A stretch of 64,000 nt of DNA, taken from the NCBI GenBank assembly GCA_947311845.1, contig CAMZMU010000117.1, positions 74,233,042 through 74,297,041 on the forward strand, given 5' to 3'. This stretch comes from Poa pratensis. Taxonomy: Eukaryota; Streptophyta; Magnoliopsida; Poales; Poaceae. Both the position numbers and the translations under genes were made by a program. This document shows positions 11,913 through 23,179 of the stretch, one piece after another; the stretch's first letter is position 1, and the number at the start of each line of letters is the position of its first letter. Below the pieces are notes generated by a model. It ran no database searches, had not been told where the DNA came from, and saw only the letters and a program-made list of their open reading frames with translations.

Positions 11913-12600
11913 TTGCCTTCAAATAGCCCCCTCTCTATGTCATCTCCACACAGCCGGTTCTGCCCCTTCACCTCTCCCCACTCTCCGACCCACTCCAAGA
12001 AATGGCAGGCTTTGTGTACGCCGCCATGGCGGACGTGCAAGCTTCCGACGACAATCAGCCGGGCTACCGGTCCGGCTGACCCTTCCTATCCCGCTTTTGG
12101 TTTAGGTCCTACTGAACGACATGAGTTCGACCATGCGTTTCCTCTCTGCGGCTACAGGCAGTTAGATCCATTGCCTAGATATCCCAAAAGTTGTCATCAT
12201 ACCTACATCCTTTCTTCGCGGCCAGTAGTTCAGTGGAACGATGGAGATATTCATCCCGGACGTTGATTCTGGCGTTGTCCGTACTATATGGTAATGTTAT
12301 ATTTATTGCTTCTTCACAACCGATTTCACTACATCTTAACAATGTTTCCCCAATATCTTCCAGACCGAGGACTGTGGGTATGCAGTGTGGATGGATCCAC
12401 CAAACCCTCACCATCTCGACGTTTACATCCGCACTCTGCTAGGTCGGATTATGCTGCTAGAAGCTGATATACGTGACATGGATGCCAGAAGTATCTCCGG
12501 CGGCGGATTCAACCCCAACTGCTGCTGCTCACACGTCTCTTGCACGTGTGCTTGCCACATCGAGTTCTATCAGCCTCGACCGCAACGTCCGCCGCAGTAG
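11913..12600 (+). pseudogene. MULE-borne GRF-type zinc-finger gene
   Basis: This is a second plus-strand gene inside the MULE. Reading one frame through 12264-12266 (TGA) gives HPGR, then FWRCPYYM. Splicing the intron 12291-12363 (GT-AG) adds TEDCGYAVWMDPP. The pattern PGR-x-FWRCP then C-G-x-x-x-W-x-D is the second half of a GRF zinc finger, a domain often found in grass MULE-linked proteins. Downstream comes a helical stretch (LLGRIMLLEADIRDMDA) and an odd Cys-rich tail (NPNCCCSHVSCTCACH) before the stop at 12600. The start is uncertain: 11913 is in frame, and an ATG at 12002 starts another frame that closes after 25 codons. The in-frame TGA makes it a probable pseudogene. It sits at the mudrB position but shows no similarity I can recognise. 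Confidence 0.55.
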
Positions 12601-12957
12601 ATAGGCTTTCACTAAAATGTATCTCACAAGTATTTCTTGCACAATAATGTATCGTACTATGTTACGAATTATCAATAAAAAAAATTCAGACTAAATAATC
12701 GATATCGATTTCAGGGCTCGGACGAACAAGAGGGAAAAGAGGAGGGACAATGAGGGGCTCGGACGTACAAACTCGAAATTTCCGAAATCCGGCGTCGCGT
12801 GTGGACGAGCGACCTCCAGAGAGCCCAAAACACCCCGTAAACCCTCAGAAATTCCGAAAAAAAAATCGGAATTTCCGAGCCCTGTCGTGCGCCCCGGTGC
12901 GGCAGGGGGGACCCGCGAACCTGTCGCGCTGCAGTCGCTGTGCAGGGGACCTGTCGC

Positions 12958-13038
12958 GCGCCCATTTCTGCTAATACGCATTTCAGGGGTCAATTTTGCT
13001 ATTTTGAACATGAAGGGGGTCAATACAGTAAAAAATTC
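12958..13038 (-). repeat. MULE right terminal inverted repeat
   Basis: It is the inverted partner of 8398-8479. The 9-bp flank AGAAAAATA follows directly. CCTGTCG motifs lie just inside at 12881, 12940 and 12949. Confidence 0.85.
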
Positions 13039-13697
13039 AGAAAAATAAGTATGAATGCTTGTGCCATTGTTGTAAAGTTCCATTTTATTCTGGATATGTT
13101 GAAATTTTAGGCTCAACTGGTATGCATGCGAATTCCAAACAACGATTCAGTGGAGAGAGATGACGCGACGCCATGGGTTCGAATTTTCCGGGGGACCAAC
13201 GACTTCCGCCGCTCGTAGAAACGACAGCCGTCCTGACGTGCGCCGACCCGAATCCACCGTCCAGTTGAAGGAATCAAGCAACGCCCCGCACGAATTCCCC
13301 GTTTCACCCTCCACCGCCACCTCCTCTCGCTTTCTACGGTGGTGGCACATTCGTGATTCCCCGTCGCAACTCCCAACCACGCGGAGAATCCAGCTTCTAG
13401 CGTGCTCTCTGCCCATTCCCAGTTCCGTCCGACGACAACTCCCGGTTTCCATCCTCTGCTCCCGGCTCACGGTGTTTTCTCCCACTGACAGCCGGTCCAG
13501 GCTTTCCGTTGAAGCAAGGCGTCCACTGCACCGGCTCCACGGCGCTGTAGCCCCCCGACGAAGCTTCCTCCTCCCTGGAGTAAAGCATAAAGAAGCTGCC
13601 CGTATCGGCGAAGCCAAAGTAAACGTTGCGCCGACGACACCGCCGACCATCCCCAAATCCCACGCAGAGCAACACACGCAAGGCGCAGCTGTCGCAG

Positions 13698-16173
13698 ATG
13701 CAGGAGCGGAAGAAGAGCCGGCCGCGGCTCGCCGGCGTGCGGCTGGGGCGGTCGCCGGCGGGGTCGTCGTCTTCCTCGTCGTTGTCGTCCCGCCGCGGCG
13801 CGAGGAGTGGCAGCGCCGGGCGGAGGCTCCAGGGGCTGCCCGTGCGCCACCACCCGGCGAGGTGGTCGGCGCGCCCGTGTAAGCGGCGGGCGGAGGAGGG
13901 GCGGGGGCGCCTCGCGCACTCCGCCTCCGAGTCGGCGCTCTGGTACGGCGCCGCGCCGCAGGAGCTTTCTCCGCCGTCCCCGCCGCCGCCGCCGCTCGAG
14001 CGCCCGCACACCTGCTACGACGTCTTCTCGCCGGAGGAATCGCCCTCCGCCGCTTCCCCACTGCCCGACGACTGCAAGCCCCGGGAGGTAGGTGCGCGCT
14101 CGTGCGCACGCACGCGCTCTTCTATTCTACTACTGTAGTCCGTATTAGTTCAGGGACTTGACTGGTGGTTTGGTGCAGGACGCGAAGGTGGTGGTGAGCG
14201 TGACTGTAGAGGGGAGCACGGGCCCCGTGAAGGCGATGGTGAGGCTCGGCGCGAGCATCGGGGAGACCATCGCCGCCGTCGTTGAGAGGTACGACAGGGA
14301 AGGGAGGAGCCCCCACCTGGACCCGGCCGCCGCGGAGGCATTCCAGCTCCGCCACTCCCACTTCTCCCTCCAGAGTAAGCCCCGCTATGCGACAAACTCT
14401 GTTTGAAATCTGGTTATATGTCTTAAGAAGGTTGTAGTCGGTTTGTGGTAATCAGATGCACCTGAGATCGGATGATTTCTTCCATCTCTTCCTAAAAATT
14501 GGGGTGCTTCAGATACAGATGGTTGGGGATTAAGAAGGCTGTTTATTTGCTGTTTAAAATCAATCTGCTCCTTTGTCTTAAGAAGGCTGTTTACTTGCTG
14601 TTTAAAATCTGCTCCTTTGTCTTAAGAAGGCTGTAGGAGAGATGGTTGGGGGTTTAGAACGATTTTACTTCGATTTCAGAAAAGTTTGGCTTGTGTTACT
14701 TTTTTGTTCTTGTTACTGAAAGTGTGTTTTCGTATTGTTATCACACCATGATGCAGTGGTAGTATACTTGGTTGGTTGTGGCTAATGGCTTCCTACAAAC
14801 CATATAAATGAGATTGAGTAGAAGTTGCTGGACGCTTTCTAAGTCAGGACAAGAACAGGACTTGTGCAATACTCCGTAACAAACGCACCATCACCATGTT
14901 GAGGCTACCAGACCTTGTGACCCAATTGATATAAATGTGAGCATACCTGGTCAATGAAATCCTGGTATAGCATTTTCTCCTGCTTGTCTAGGTTCTAGTT
15001 TTAGACATGCAAATTGTCAACCTCCATTCAGTTAGACAACTTGAAATCAAGTCTGATTAGCACTGCTTAACACGTCGGCTGGGTCCTTTCCAGGACGTGC
15101 CTCATGATGTAATGGTTCTAGAAACATGAACGTTGGAATATTGACCGATTTCTTGTTTCCATATGTGGAGTCCTAAGGGATACTTGAGATATGACAAAAA
15201 CCATTTCAAGCTTCGAAATTTTATATCTGATTTCACAATTTTTATTTTTTAGAATATGCTTAATTAGATCATTGGATATATGAGTTCATGTATAGGTTGA
15301 GATTGCAAGAACCACTAGGTCTTTTGTACTTGTGTCTAGACTGCTTTTGAGCTACAATAATTTGGTACCGAGCATAATTCATTAGTACAAAGTAAAAAAG
15401 AGACCAGGGCTCAGCCAATAACCGGTTCGATTTAGCCAATTTCATGTTCAAACTCTGTGTGAGTTTTGATTCATAATTCATTTTCAAATGATGTGTTCAC
15501 TGCTTTTGCTTTTGAACTTTCTAGTTTTGTATGCCTTTGACCATGTGCCATCTGGTATTCTAGCTACTTAATCAGTTCACTGATATTTGTCCAACATGAA
15601 ATTTCAGTATTGTGTTTTCTTCTATTGCTTGGTTATTCAGAAAAAGTGAAATTTTACCCAAGCCATCCATCTAGGGAGGCCAATTATGATGAATTATGAT
15701 GTGCAAGGTTACTGTTATTCAATGTTATGTAAACTGAATCTTCTGGTATGGGCACTATTTATGGAGCGCAGTATATTAAATGAGTTCAGTGAGCCCCGCC
15801 CAAGTGATTATAAGCTTGGAAGTTGACATTTCCAAATTTACCTTGGAAACGTCCTCTGTTTTGGTTGATGTCTTTAGAGTTGAGTAATCTCATTGTAAAA
15901 CTAACACGAGTTTTTCTGACAGGTTTGAACAAAAATGACAAAATTGGAGATGTAGGAGGTAGAAATTTCTACCTACACAAGAATGATGGAAGTAGTGGGC
16001 GTCACCTCCAGATCGACGAGTCCAGTGCAAGTTTAAGTGGTGGCGAAGTTACACATAGCTATGGAGGGCAGCTTGCTTACCATCAGTTTGTTGCCGTTGT
16101 CATAAAAAAGCTTGATAAATTTGGCAGGCGAGCGAAAAGGGTCTGGAGGATCCTGCTCTGTGATTTTACATGA
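13698..16173 (+). CDS. DUF7054 (At4g22758-like) protein, three exons
   Basis: Exons are 13698-14087, 14179-14374 and 15923-16173. All introns are GT-AG and the sum is 279 codons including the stop, in phase throughout. The N-terminal part (about residues 1-130) is basic and low-complexity, with Ser and Pro runs and a PHTCYDVFSPEE segment. The conserved domain starts in exon 2 (DAKVVVSVTVEGSTGPVKA, then IAAVVERYDREGR) and continues in exon 3 (GRNFYLHKND). These motifs match plant proteins annotated as uncharacterized At4g22758-like / DUF7054. No biochemical role is established that I know of. The ATG at 13698 begins MQERKKSRPRLAG. An in-frame ATG at 13626 would add 24 residues. No lesion is seen, making this the best-preserved host gene here. 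The last 40 residues after the KND motif look lineage-specific. Confidence 0.8.
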
Positions 16174-17457
16174 GCTGATTACTGTGAATGGTAACAGAAG
16201 CTAACCATTGTATATGACCTAGAGATAGTTAATTAGTACAGGGTGTGGTTCTTGCAACAAAGAAGGTGATAGGTAAACCATAGTGAAGGTTCCCAGCACC
16301 TTCCTACCAGACCGTCGGCCCGACAAACGATAGAACCACAAAAGGAGTGAAAAGTCTCCAACGACCTACCAGATGACTGTTACTTTTTGTTGACAGTTGC
16401 ATCTGCGGATTACAAACAAAATCTGTAGCTGTCTCTAAGTGGTTACTTCTTAAGAAGATGCCTAGTTTTAATTCAGTTAACTGTTAGCTGAAATGGTTTT
16501 GCTTGATTGCTTTATAATTCAGCTGTTAATGCCAACGTTATTCATAAATAATCATCGACCTTGAGTATGACAATGTGCATTTGACAACAAGATATTTTCT
16601 GTATCAATAATGGTAATTGAGAAATGGAAGTTTTTAGATGAAGTTATGCATGATCTTTTACATGGTCATTGACCTTTGATCTATGTATAGTTGTCATCCA
16701 TTCACAATTCCACATATAATTTGAATAATCATTTTTCTAAACTTTGAAGCAAGTCCTGGTTGCTTCACCTGATTAATAAATTGAAGGCGATTCTCATCCA
16801 AAAAAAACTTAGGGGTAACGGCCCACTGTTCCGTGCACCAAGCCCTCTTTAAGGACTGAAAATTGCCTTTATGCAAAGCACATGCGCGGCGTCTCCTAGA
16901 AATGCTCCTCCGGTCCTCCCCCTTGCTTCTAGAGATGCCATTGGGCTATTGGATGCTACATGTGCCATGTCCTGAATATCAATACCAGTGCAAATTTTGT
17001 AGTGCCAGTTGTTGGTGCCGACACCAGCCATTTGAGTATTTCTGACCTTAGCACGCACAGACCAAAAATGAGAAAAACAAAAAAAACGCAAAATGCCAAT
17101 GAAGTAAATATATAGAATCATCAACTAATTTGCAAAGCGCTCTAGGGATAAAAAGTGAAAAAGGGCTGATGTAGTTGCACTCTTGATTCCTTCTTTGGAC
17201 AAATATTTCCTCCATAAATTGGATAATTGTAATAAGAATGCCCCCATACATCATGTTTGTTTTTTGCAAAAAAGGTATAGAAGAGAACACTTTGATAATT
17301 AACTCTGGTGATGCAGTAGGTAACTTGTACATAGTACAATACGTATCCGTATGTATATACGCACAGAGCATTATATCGCGTGCCCCATACTGACATGTAC
17401 ACATGGTAGGTCATCAAAACTAGCCTCCTTGTGCAAGCTTTGTTAGTCTTTCGAAGT
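16174..17457. other. Downstream intergenic region
   Basis: No exon that I can support. The 3' untranslated region of the DUF7054 gene probably occupies the first few hundred bases. Around 16780-17050 is a moderately GC-rich patch resembling decayed repeat DNA, but I cannot assign it to a family. Confidence 0.45.
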
Positions 17458-17459
17458 TA

Positions 17460-17667
17460 CTCCTTCCGTTCCAAAATAACTGTCGCAGAGGCTCATTTTG
17501 CACCTACTATAATTTTGCGATCATAGTGGATCACATGTGCGTATGTAGTGTATCACATCCGCGTTTGAATTTTGAACTTACATGCGCATTCGGTTTGAAT
17601 AATTTGAATTCTAAAATGGTGTTATTGTGAAATGGACTTTGGCCACAGTTATTTTGGAAGAGAGGAG
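17460..17667 (-). mobile_element. Stowaway MITE, copy 2
   Basis: The 208-bp element lies between TA at 17458-17459 and TA at 17668-17669. It starts CTCCTTCCGTTCCAAAATAA and ends in the inverted form. The interior is the reverse complement of copy 1 (2883-3096), including the GTGGATCACATGTGCG region, so the two copies lie in opposite orientation 14 kb apart. It ends 29 bp before the copia target duplication. Confidence 0.85.
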
Positions 17668-17701
17668 TAACTCGCATCGATCCTCTTACTAAGGCGGCGA
17701 C

Positions 17702-18676
17702 TGTTAGATTTTGGGCCCATTTTGGGCAGCCCAATAAAATTCCTGAAAATCTCAAATTGGCCCATGTGCATGGCAGAATTTTGGAGGTGCAAAGTGGTGC
17801 TAAAGTTTAGTCCCACATTGCTAGTTGGAGGAGACAAACACCACCTTATAAGGTGGAGTGTTGTACCACTTGGTAAGCTTGTGAGAACAAGAGGCTCTCT
17901 CGTGCGCACTCCTCCTCCTCCTCCGCCGCCGCTCGCACGCACGCACGCACCGCACCGCACCGCGCCCGCTCGTCACGACGCGCCGCGGGTTGCGGGAATC
18001 TCGCCGAGCCGAGCTTTATTTTTGCAGTCCGGGAAAACGGTTTGGACGGACGCGTCACAGTTAGTCGGATCGTGGGCTACTGTAACCGACCTAAAACGTG
18101 CGCGACGTGGACTTGGCCCACGTTGTACCCGTTAGGGTTTTCCCGAGCCGCACTATATAAAGTCGTGCACTGCGTGCGCTGCAAACCACCGAACCAATCT
18201 AGGTTTTGCCAATCTCGTGCCTTGCGCCGCCACCGTAGTCTACTCCATCCCGTGCACCGGCGAACGGGACAGCAGGTCTCCGGAACCGCTCGTCCTTGTG
18301 ATCCTGTACGGGAGAGGGCGAATAAGGTTTTTGGGAAGCGCTCCGCGCGACTGCTTTCAAGTTCTTCATCACGGCTCGACTTCCTGGACGATCTCCGGGT
18401 CCGCGGGCGACTCGTCTCCAACGTCGTCTCCTTCGAGCTGCTACCGTCGCCGCTCAAGCTGCTGCCGTCGCTGCTCCAACGACTACTTCCTCTACAACCG
18501 TTCGGTACGTGCGGCGTGTTCTGAACTGTTTTGCTATGGATCTGTTGGCGTATGTGTTGCTGCTGTTCATGTTGATTAGTACATCTAGTATGTTCGTATT
18601 CTACATGTTAGTAGCTGGTGTAGTTATGTTTAATATTCTGGAATTAATCATGGAATTATTGCCTAATTATCCAACA
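17702..18676 (+). repeat. Copia 5' LTR
   Basis: Boundaries are set by TGTTAG and CCAACA and by alignment to 23180-24187. The TATATAA box lies at 18154-18160, so transcription should start near 18190, giving an R-U5 of nearly 500 bp. The pre-TATA region has a CTC/CCG microsatellite and CGCA repeats. Confidence 0.95.
18154..18160 (+). promoter_or_regulatory. TATA box in the copia 5' LTR
   Basis: TATATAA is set in a GC-rich region and is also present in the 3' LTR at 23664-23670. The 3' copy points towards the NLR gene, whose start codon is about 850 bp downstream. Confidence 0.6.
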
Positions 18677-18721
18677 ATCCAAAAACCTTATATGTGTTAT
18701 AGGCAATTTCCTGAGTTAAAC

Positions 18722-21700
18722 ATGGGACATCTATCTGATGCGCTGAGGCCGGACAAGTTTACCGGTGTGGACTTTAAGAGATGGCAGTACAAGACCACAC
18801 TGTGGTTGCGATCTCTGAAAGTGTTCGAGGCTAGTGAGGGTTTACCTGAAGGAACTATATCTGACGAGGATCAGAACAAGTTCAAGGAAACCAATACTGC
18901 CTTTGTGGGACTCGTTCTGAGTGCTCTTAGCAACAAGCTGTTTGATGTGTACATGCACATTACAGATGCCAAAGAGCTCTGGGAGGCACTGAACGCTAAG
19001 TTCGGTGTAGCAGATGCTGGCAGTGAACTGTACATCATGGAGAGCTTCCATGACTTCAGGATGGCTAACAACCGTTCTGTAGTCGAACAGGCTCATGAGA
19101 TACAGTGCATTGCTAAGGAGCTTGAGCACGCTAAGTGTGCCTTACCTGACAAGTTTGTGGCTGGATGCATTATTGCAAAGTTGCCCTCTTCATGGAGGAA
19201 CTTCGCCACAACTCTCAAACACAAGAGACAGGAGATTTCGGTTGAAAACCTGATAGCGTCTCTTGATGTTGAGGAGAAGGCTCGGGCTAAGGACACTGCT
19301 GAGAGAGGTGGTGAAGGTCAGTCTAGCGCCAACATGGTGCAGAAGAACTTTCACCATGGCAAGAGCAAGGCAAAGAGCAAGTCTTCCTTCAACATGCCTA
19401 CCAAGACTACTTCTTTCAAGAAGAAGAAGAAGATGCTGAACAAATCTGAGCTAAAGTGCTACACTTGTGGAGAGCCCGGACACTTCTCTGTGGACTGCCC
19501 AGATCGTGCAGACAAGAAAGGGAAGAAGCATGTCAACGTCGTGACCGCTAGCAATGCTGATGGGTACGGTAATTTACCGACTGTGCTTTCAGTATTTCAA
19601 TCTCCATGTTGGTGGATTGATACGGGTGCTAATGTTCATGTATGTGCTGACATCTCTATGTTCACTTCTTATCAGGTCGCAGATTCAAGCGTCTTAATGG
19701 GGAATGGATCACATGCTTCTGTTCGTGGTGTTGGCACGGTAGATCTGAAGTTTACTTCGGGGAAGATCGTGCAGCTGAGGAACGTGCAGCATGTCCCTAC
19801 TATGAACAAGAATCTTGTTAGCGGCTCCCTTCTATGCAGAGATGGGTTTAAATTAGTCTTGGAGTCCAATAAAGTAGTTGTGTCAAAGTTTGGACAATTT
19901 ATTGGTAAAGGGTATGAGTGCGGAGGCTTGTTCCGCTTTTCATTATCGGATTTTTGTAATAAGTCAGTAAACCATATTTGTGGCAGTGTGGATTCGGATG
20001 CTAATGTTTGGCACTCTCGTTTATGTCATGTTAATTTTGGTTTAATGAGTAGACTTTCCAGTTTGAGTTTAATTCCTACTTTCACCATTGCCAAAGGTTC
20101 TAAGTGCCATAGCTGTGTGCAATCTAAGCAACCTCGAAAGCCTCACAAGGCGGCCGAGGAGAGAAACTTGGCACCTCTAGAACTCGTACATTCGGATCTA
20201 TGTGAGATGAATGGCGTGTTGACAAAAGGTGATAAGAGATATTTCATGACTTTAATCGATGACGCTACTAGGTTCTGTTATGTATATTTGTTGCACACTA
20301 AAGATGAAGCTTTAGACTACTTTAAAATTTATAAAGCTGAAGTTGAAAATCAATTAGAGAGAAAGATCAAACGTCTTAGGTCAGATCGTGGTGGCGAGTA
20401 TTTCTCCAACGTATTTGATGAATTCTGTGAGGAACATGGTATTATTCATGAGAGGACGCCTCCCTATTCGCCCCAATCAAACGGGGTTGCCGAGAGGAAA
20501 AACCGCACGCTGACCGACTTGGTGAACGCCATGTTGGACACTGCTGGTTTATCTAAGGCATGGTGGGGGGAGGCTTTGTTGACTTCGTGTCATGTCCTGA
20601 ATAGAGTTCCTAACAAGGATAAAGAGAAGACACCTTACGAGGAGTGGTCTGGGAGAAAACCATCACTTTCTTATTTTCGTACTTGGGGATGTTTGGCGAA
20701 AGTCAATGTTCCAATTCCTAAGAAACGAAAACTTGGACCGAAGACAGTGGATTGTGTCTTTCTAGGTTATGCTCAGCGGAGCATTTGCTATAGATTTTTA
20801 GTGGTTAAATCTGAGATACCTGATATGCATGTTGATACTATTTTGGAATCTCGTGATGCAACATTTTTTGAGAACATGTTTCCTATGAAGGATATGCATA
20901 GCATTGCTAGAATTTCTTCTGAGATATTTGCTGAACCTAGTACATCTGTTGATCATTCTGAACAACCACTTGTTGAGGAAGTCCTTGAGAAGGATGACAA
21001 TGAATCAGCTCCCAAGAGGAGCAAGAGACAGAGGACTGAAAAATCCTTTGGTGATGATTTCATTGTGTACCTTGTGGACAATACTCCCACGTCCATTGCA
21101 GAGGCATTTGCATCTCCTGATGCTGATGACTGGAAAGAAGCTGTCCATAATGAGATGGACTCGATTCTTTCTAATGGAACTTGGGAATTATCTGAACGAC
21201 CCTACGGCTGCAAACCTGTGGGTTGTAAGTGGGTGTTCAAGAAGAAGCTAAGGCCTGATGGTACTATTGAGAAGTACAAGGCACGGCTTGTAGCCAAGGG
21301 CTACACCCAGCGCGAAGGCGAAGATTACTTTGACACCTATTCACCTGTTGCTAGACTCACCACCATTCGAGTACTACTTTCCCTGGCTGCCTCCTATGGT
21401 CTTATCGTTCATCAAATGGACGTAAAGACAGCTTTCCTTAACGGAGAGTTGGAAGAGGAAATCTATATGGATCAGCCTGATGGGTTTGTAGTAAAAGGTG
21501 AAGAGAGAAAGGTGTGCAAATTGTTAAAATCTTTGTATGGGCTGAAGCAAGCACCTAAGCAATGGCATGAGAAGTTTGACAGAACTTTAACTTCTGCAGG
21601 CTTTGCCATCAATGAGGCTGATAGGTGTGTATATTATCGCCATGGTGGGGGCGATAGTGTTATATTATGCTTGTATGTTGATGACATACTGATTTTCGGT

Positions 21701-22636
21701 ACAAGCATGATAGTGATAAATGAGGTCAAGTCTTTCCTGTCAAAGAGCTTTGATATGAAAGATCTGGGACAAGCTGATGTGATCCTGAACATTAAGCTGA
21801 TTAGGGATGAGAGTGGGATTACGTTAACGCAATCACACTATGTTGAGAAGGTCTTGAGCCGCTTTGGTTATATAGACAGCAAGCCTTCTCCAACACCCTA
21901 TGATCCCAGTGTGACACTCAGAAAGAACAAAAAGGAAACGAGAGATCAATTAAGATATTCTCAAGTGATCGGTTCACTCATGTACCTTGCGAGCGCGACA
22001 AGACCTGATATCTCTTTTGCTGTGAGCAAGTTGAGCAGGTTCATGTCTAACCCGGGTATTGATCATTGGCATGCACTTGAAAGGGTCATGCGCTATCTGA
22101 ACGGTACAATGAGTTATGGGATTCACTATTCAGGGCACCCTGCGGTGCTTGAGGGATATTGTGATGCGAACTGGATCTCAGATGTTGATGAGCTCTACGC
22201 CACAAGTGGATATGCATTTATTCTTGGAGGTGGCGCAGTGTCATGGAGGTCTTGCAAACAGACCATTTTGACGAGGTCAACCATGGAAGCAGAACTTGCT
22301 GCTTTAGATACAGCTTCTGTTGAGGCAGAATGGCTGCGTGAGCTCTTGATGGACTTGCCGGTGGTTGAGAAACCATTACCGGCCATCCTTATGAACTGTG
22401 ACAACCAAACGGTTATTACGAAAGTGAACAGTGCTAAGGATAATGCGAAGTCATCAAGACACGTCAAGAGACGCTTGAAGTCTGTCAGGAAAATGAGAAA
22501 CTCCGGAGTAATAACTGTTAGTTATATTCAAACAGACAAAAACCTGGCAGATCCCTTTACGAAGGGACTATCACGTAATGTGATAGATAGTGCATCGAGG
22601 GAGATGGGGTTGAGACCCGTGAGTGTTACACCATAG
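18722..22636 (+). CDS. Copia gag-pol polyprotein (1,304 aa), intact
   Basis: Order: gag ([19 protein letters not shown] onward), CCHC knuckle [14 protein letters not shown] near residue 246, protease [12 protein letters not shown] near 297, integrase zinc-binding [11 protein letters not shown] with CHSCVQ, integrase core ([25 protein letters not shown]), reverse transcriptase (LDVYVDDIL-type centre, here [10 protein letters not shown] near 983; [33 protein letters not shown]), and RNase H ([21 protein letters not shown]). The protease-integrase-RT-RNase H order defines Ty1/copia. No stop or frameshift interrupts it. I chose the ATG at 18722 because gag homology begins there; the frame is open upstream into the LTR to 18509. 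All catalytic residues that I checked are present, so it could encode active proteins. Confidence 0.95.
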   Translation: MGHLSDALRPDKFTGVDFKRWQYKTTLWLRSLKVFEASEGLPEGTISDEDQNKFKETNTAFVGLVLSALSNKLFDVYMHITDAKELWEALNAKFGVADAGSELYIMESFHDFRMANNRSVVEQAHEIQCIAKELEHAKCALPDKFVAGCIIAKLPSSWRNFATTLKHKRQEISVENLIASLDVEEKARAKDTAERGGEGQSSANMVQKNFHHGKSKAKSKSSFNMPTKTTSFKKKKKMLNKSELKCYTCGEPGHFSVDCPDRADKKGKKHVNVVTASNADGYGNLPTVLSVFQSPCWWIDTGANVHVCADISMFTSYQVADSSVLMGNGSHASVRGVGTVDLKFTSGKIVQLRNVQHVPTMNKNLVSGSLLCRDGFKLVLESNKVVVSKFGQFIGKGYECGGLFRFSLSDFCNKSVNHICGSVDSDANVWHSRLCHVNFGLMSRLSSLSLIPTFTIAKGSKCHSCVQSKQPRKPHKAAEERNLAPLELVHSDLCEMNGVLTKGDKRYFMTLIDDATRFCYVYLLHTKDEALDYFKIYKAEVENQLERKIKRLRSDRGGEYFSNVFDEFCEEHGIIHERTPPYSPQSNGVAERKNRTLTDLVNAMLDTAGLSKAWWGEALLTSCHVLNRVPNKDKEKTPYEEWSGRKPSLSYFRTWGCLAKVNVPIPKKRKLGPKTVDCVFLGYAQRSICYRFLVVKSEIPDMHVDTILESRDATFFENMFPMKDMHSIARISSEIFAEPSTSVDHSEQPLVEEVLEKDDNESAPKRSKRQRTEKSFGDDFIVYLVDNTPTSIAEAFASPDADDWKEAVHNEMDSILSNGTWELSERPYGCKPVGCKWVFKKKLRPDGTIEKYKARLVAKGYTQREGEDYFDTYSPVARLTTIRVLLSLAASYGLIVHQMDVKTAFLNGELEEEIYMDQPDGFVVKGEERKVCKLLKSLYGLKQAPKQWHEKFDRTLTSAGFAINEADRCVYYRHGGGDSVILCLYVDDILIFGTSMIVINEVKSFLSKSFDMKDLGQADVILNIKLIRDESGITLTQSHYVEKVLSRFGYIDSKPSPTPYDPSVTLRKNKKETRDQLRYSQVIGSLMYLASATRPDISFAVSKLSRFMSNPGIDHWHALERVMRYLNGTMSYGIHYSGHPAVLEGYCDANWISDVDELYATSGYAFILGGGAVSWRSCKQTILTRSTMEAELAALDTASVEAEWLRELLMDLPVVEKPLPAILMNCDNQTVITKVNSAKDNAKSSRHVKRRLKSVRKMRNSGVITVSYIQTDKNLADPFTKGLSRNVIDSASREMGLRPVSVTP

Positions 22637-23179
22637 TGGTAACCCAACCTATGTGATCGGAGATCCCGTGAATTAGGACCTGGGAAGAACAAGCTAGTGG
22701 TTTAACTGAGGAGAGTTATTTTATAACCCTCTCCGTGGGAAGATGCATAACTCTCACATTCTGTAAGGCAGGTTGGCAATATGCCTTAATGTGTTTTTGT
22801 TGGCTATTCGTAGCAAAGGTGCTGTCCTACAGAGCGACCTTGAAAGAACACACCTATATGAGTCCGACTGTTAAACGTCGCAGTCTATGAGATTTGGGTG
22901 ATCTCTAGTAAGCTCATGAAGAGACCAGGGAGTATGACGCATATGCTCCACCCGCGGGGTAGGCTACTGGCAGCCACGTACTGGTTATGACTTTGAGTGA
23001 AGTCTATTGGCACCAAACTTGCAATTCAAGGTTCGTCCATTGTTCAAGTTGCTGGTAGATGTAGCTTGAAGCTCTAGGCGGAAGTTCAACTTAACAGTCT
23101 CTGCTGAAACACTGGTATATAAACAAGAAACGAGGTTTGGCAAAATCTCTAAATGGGAATTTGAGATCTGGTGGGGGAT
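22637..23179 (+). other. Copia 3' untranslated region with polypurine tract
   Basis: 543 bp lies between the polyprotein stop and the 3' LTR. There is no further frame of note. The GGTGGGGGAT purine tract at 23170-23179 abuts TGTTAG and would prime plus-strand synthesis. Confidence 0.8.

Larger units (their letters stand above)
8398..13038 (+). mobile_element. Mutator-like element (MULE) with TIRs and target duplication
   Basis: The element is 4,641 bp long. The left TIR (8398-8479) and right TIR (12958-13038) match over about 82 bp: both start GA, then a T run, then ACTGTA(C/T)TGACCCC, and both end at AATGGGCGC. Flanking sequences are AGAAAAAATA at 8388-8397 and AGAAAAATA at 13039-13047, a 9-bp duplication differing by one base in an A run. 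It carries a MURA-type transposase gene and a second GRF zinc-finger gene, both on the plus strand and both broken. Long TIRs, 9-bp duplication and transposase motifs agree. It lies 660 bp upstream of the DUF7054 gene. Confidence 0.9.

Noticed and set aside
13147..14109. 320-residue minus-strand frame over the DUF7054 first exon
   Set aside because: Arg/Ala/Pro-rich shadow in GC-rich DNA with no domain. The plus-strand exons splice in phase.
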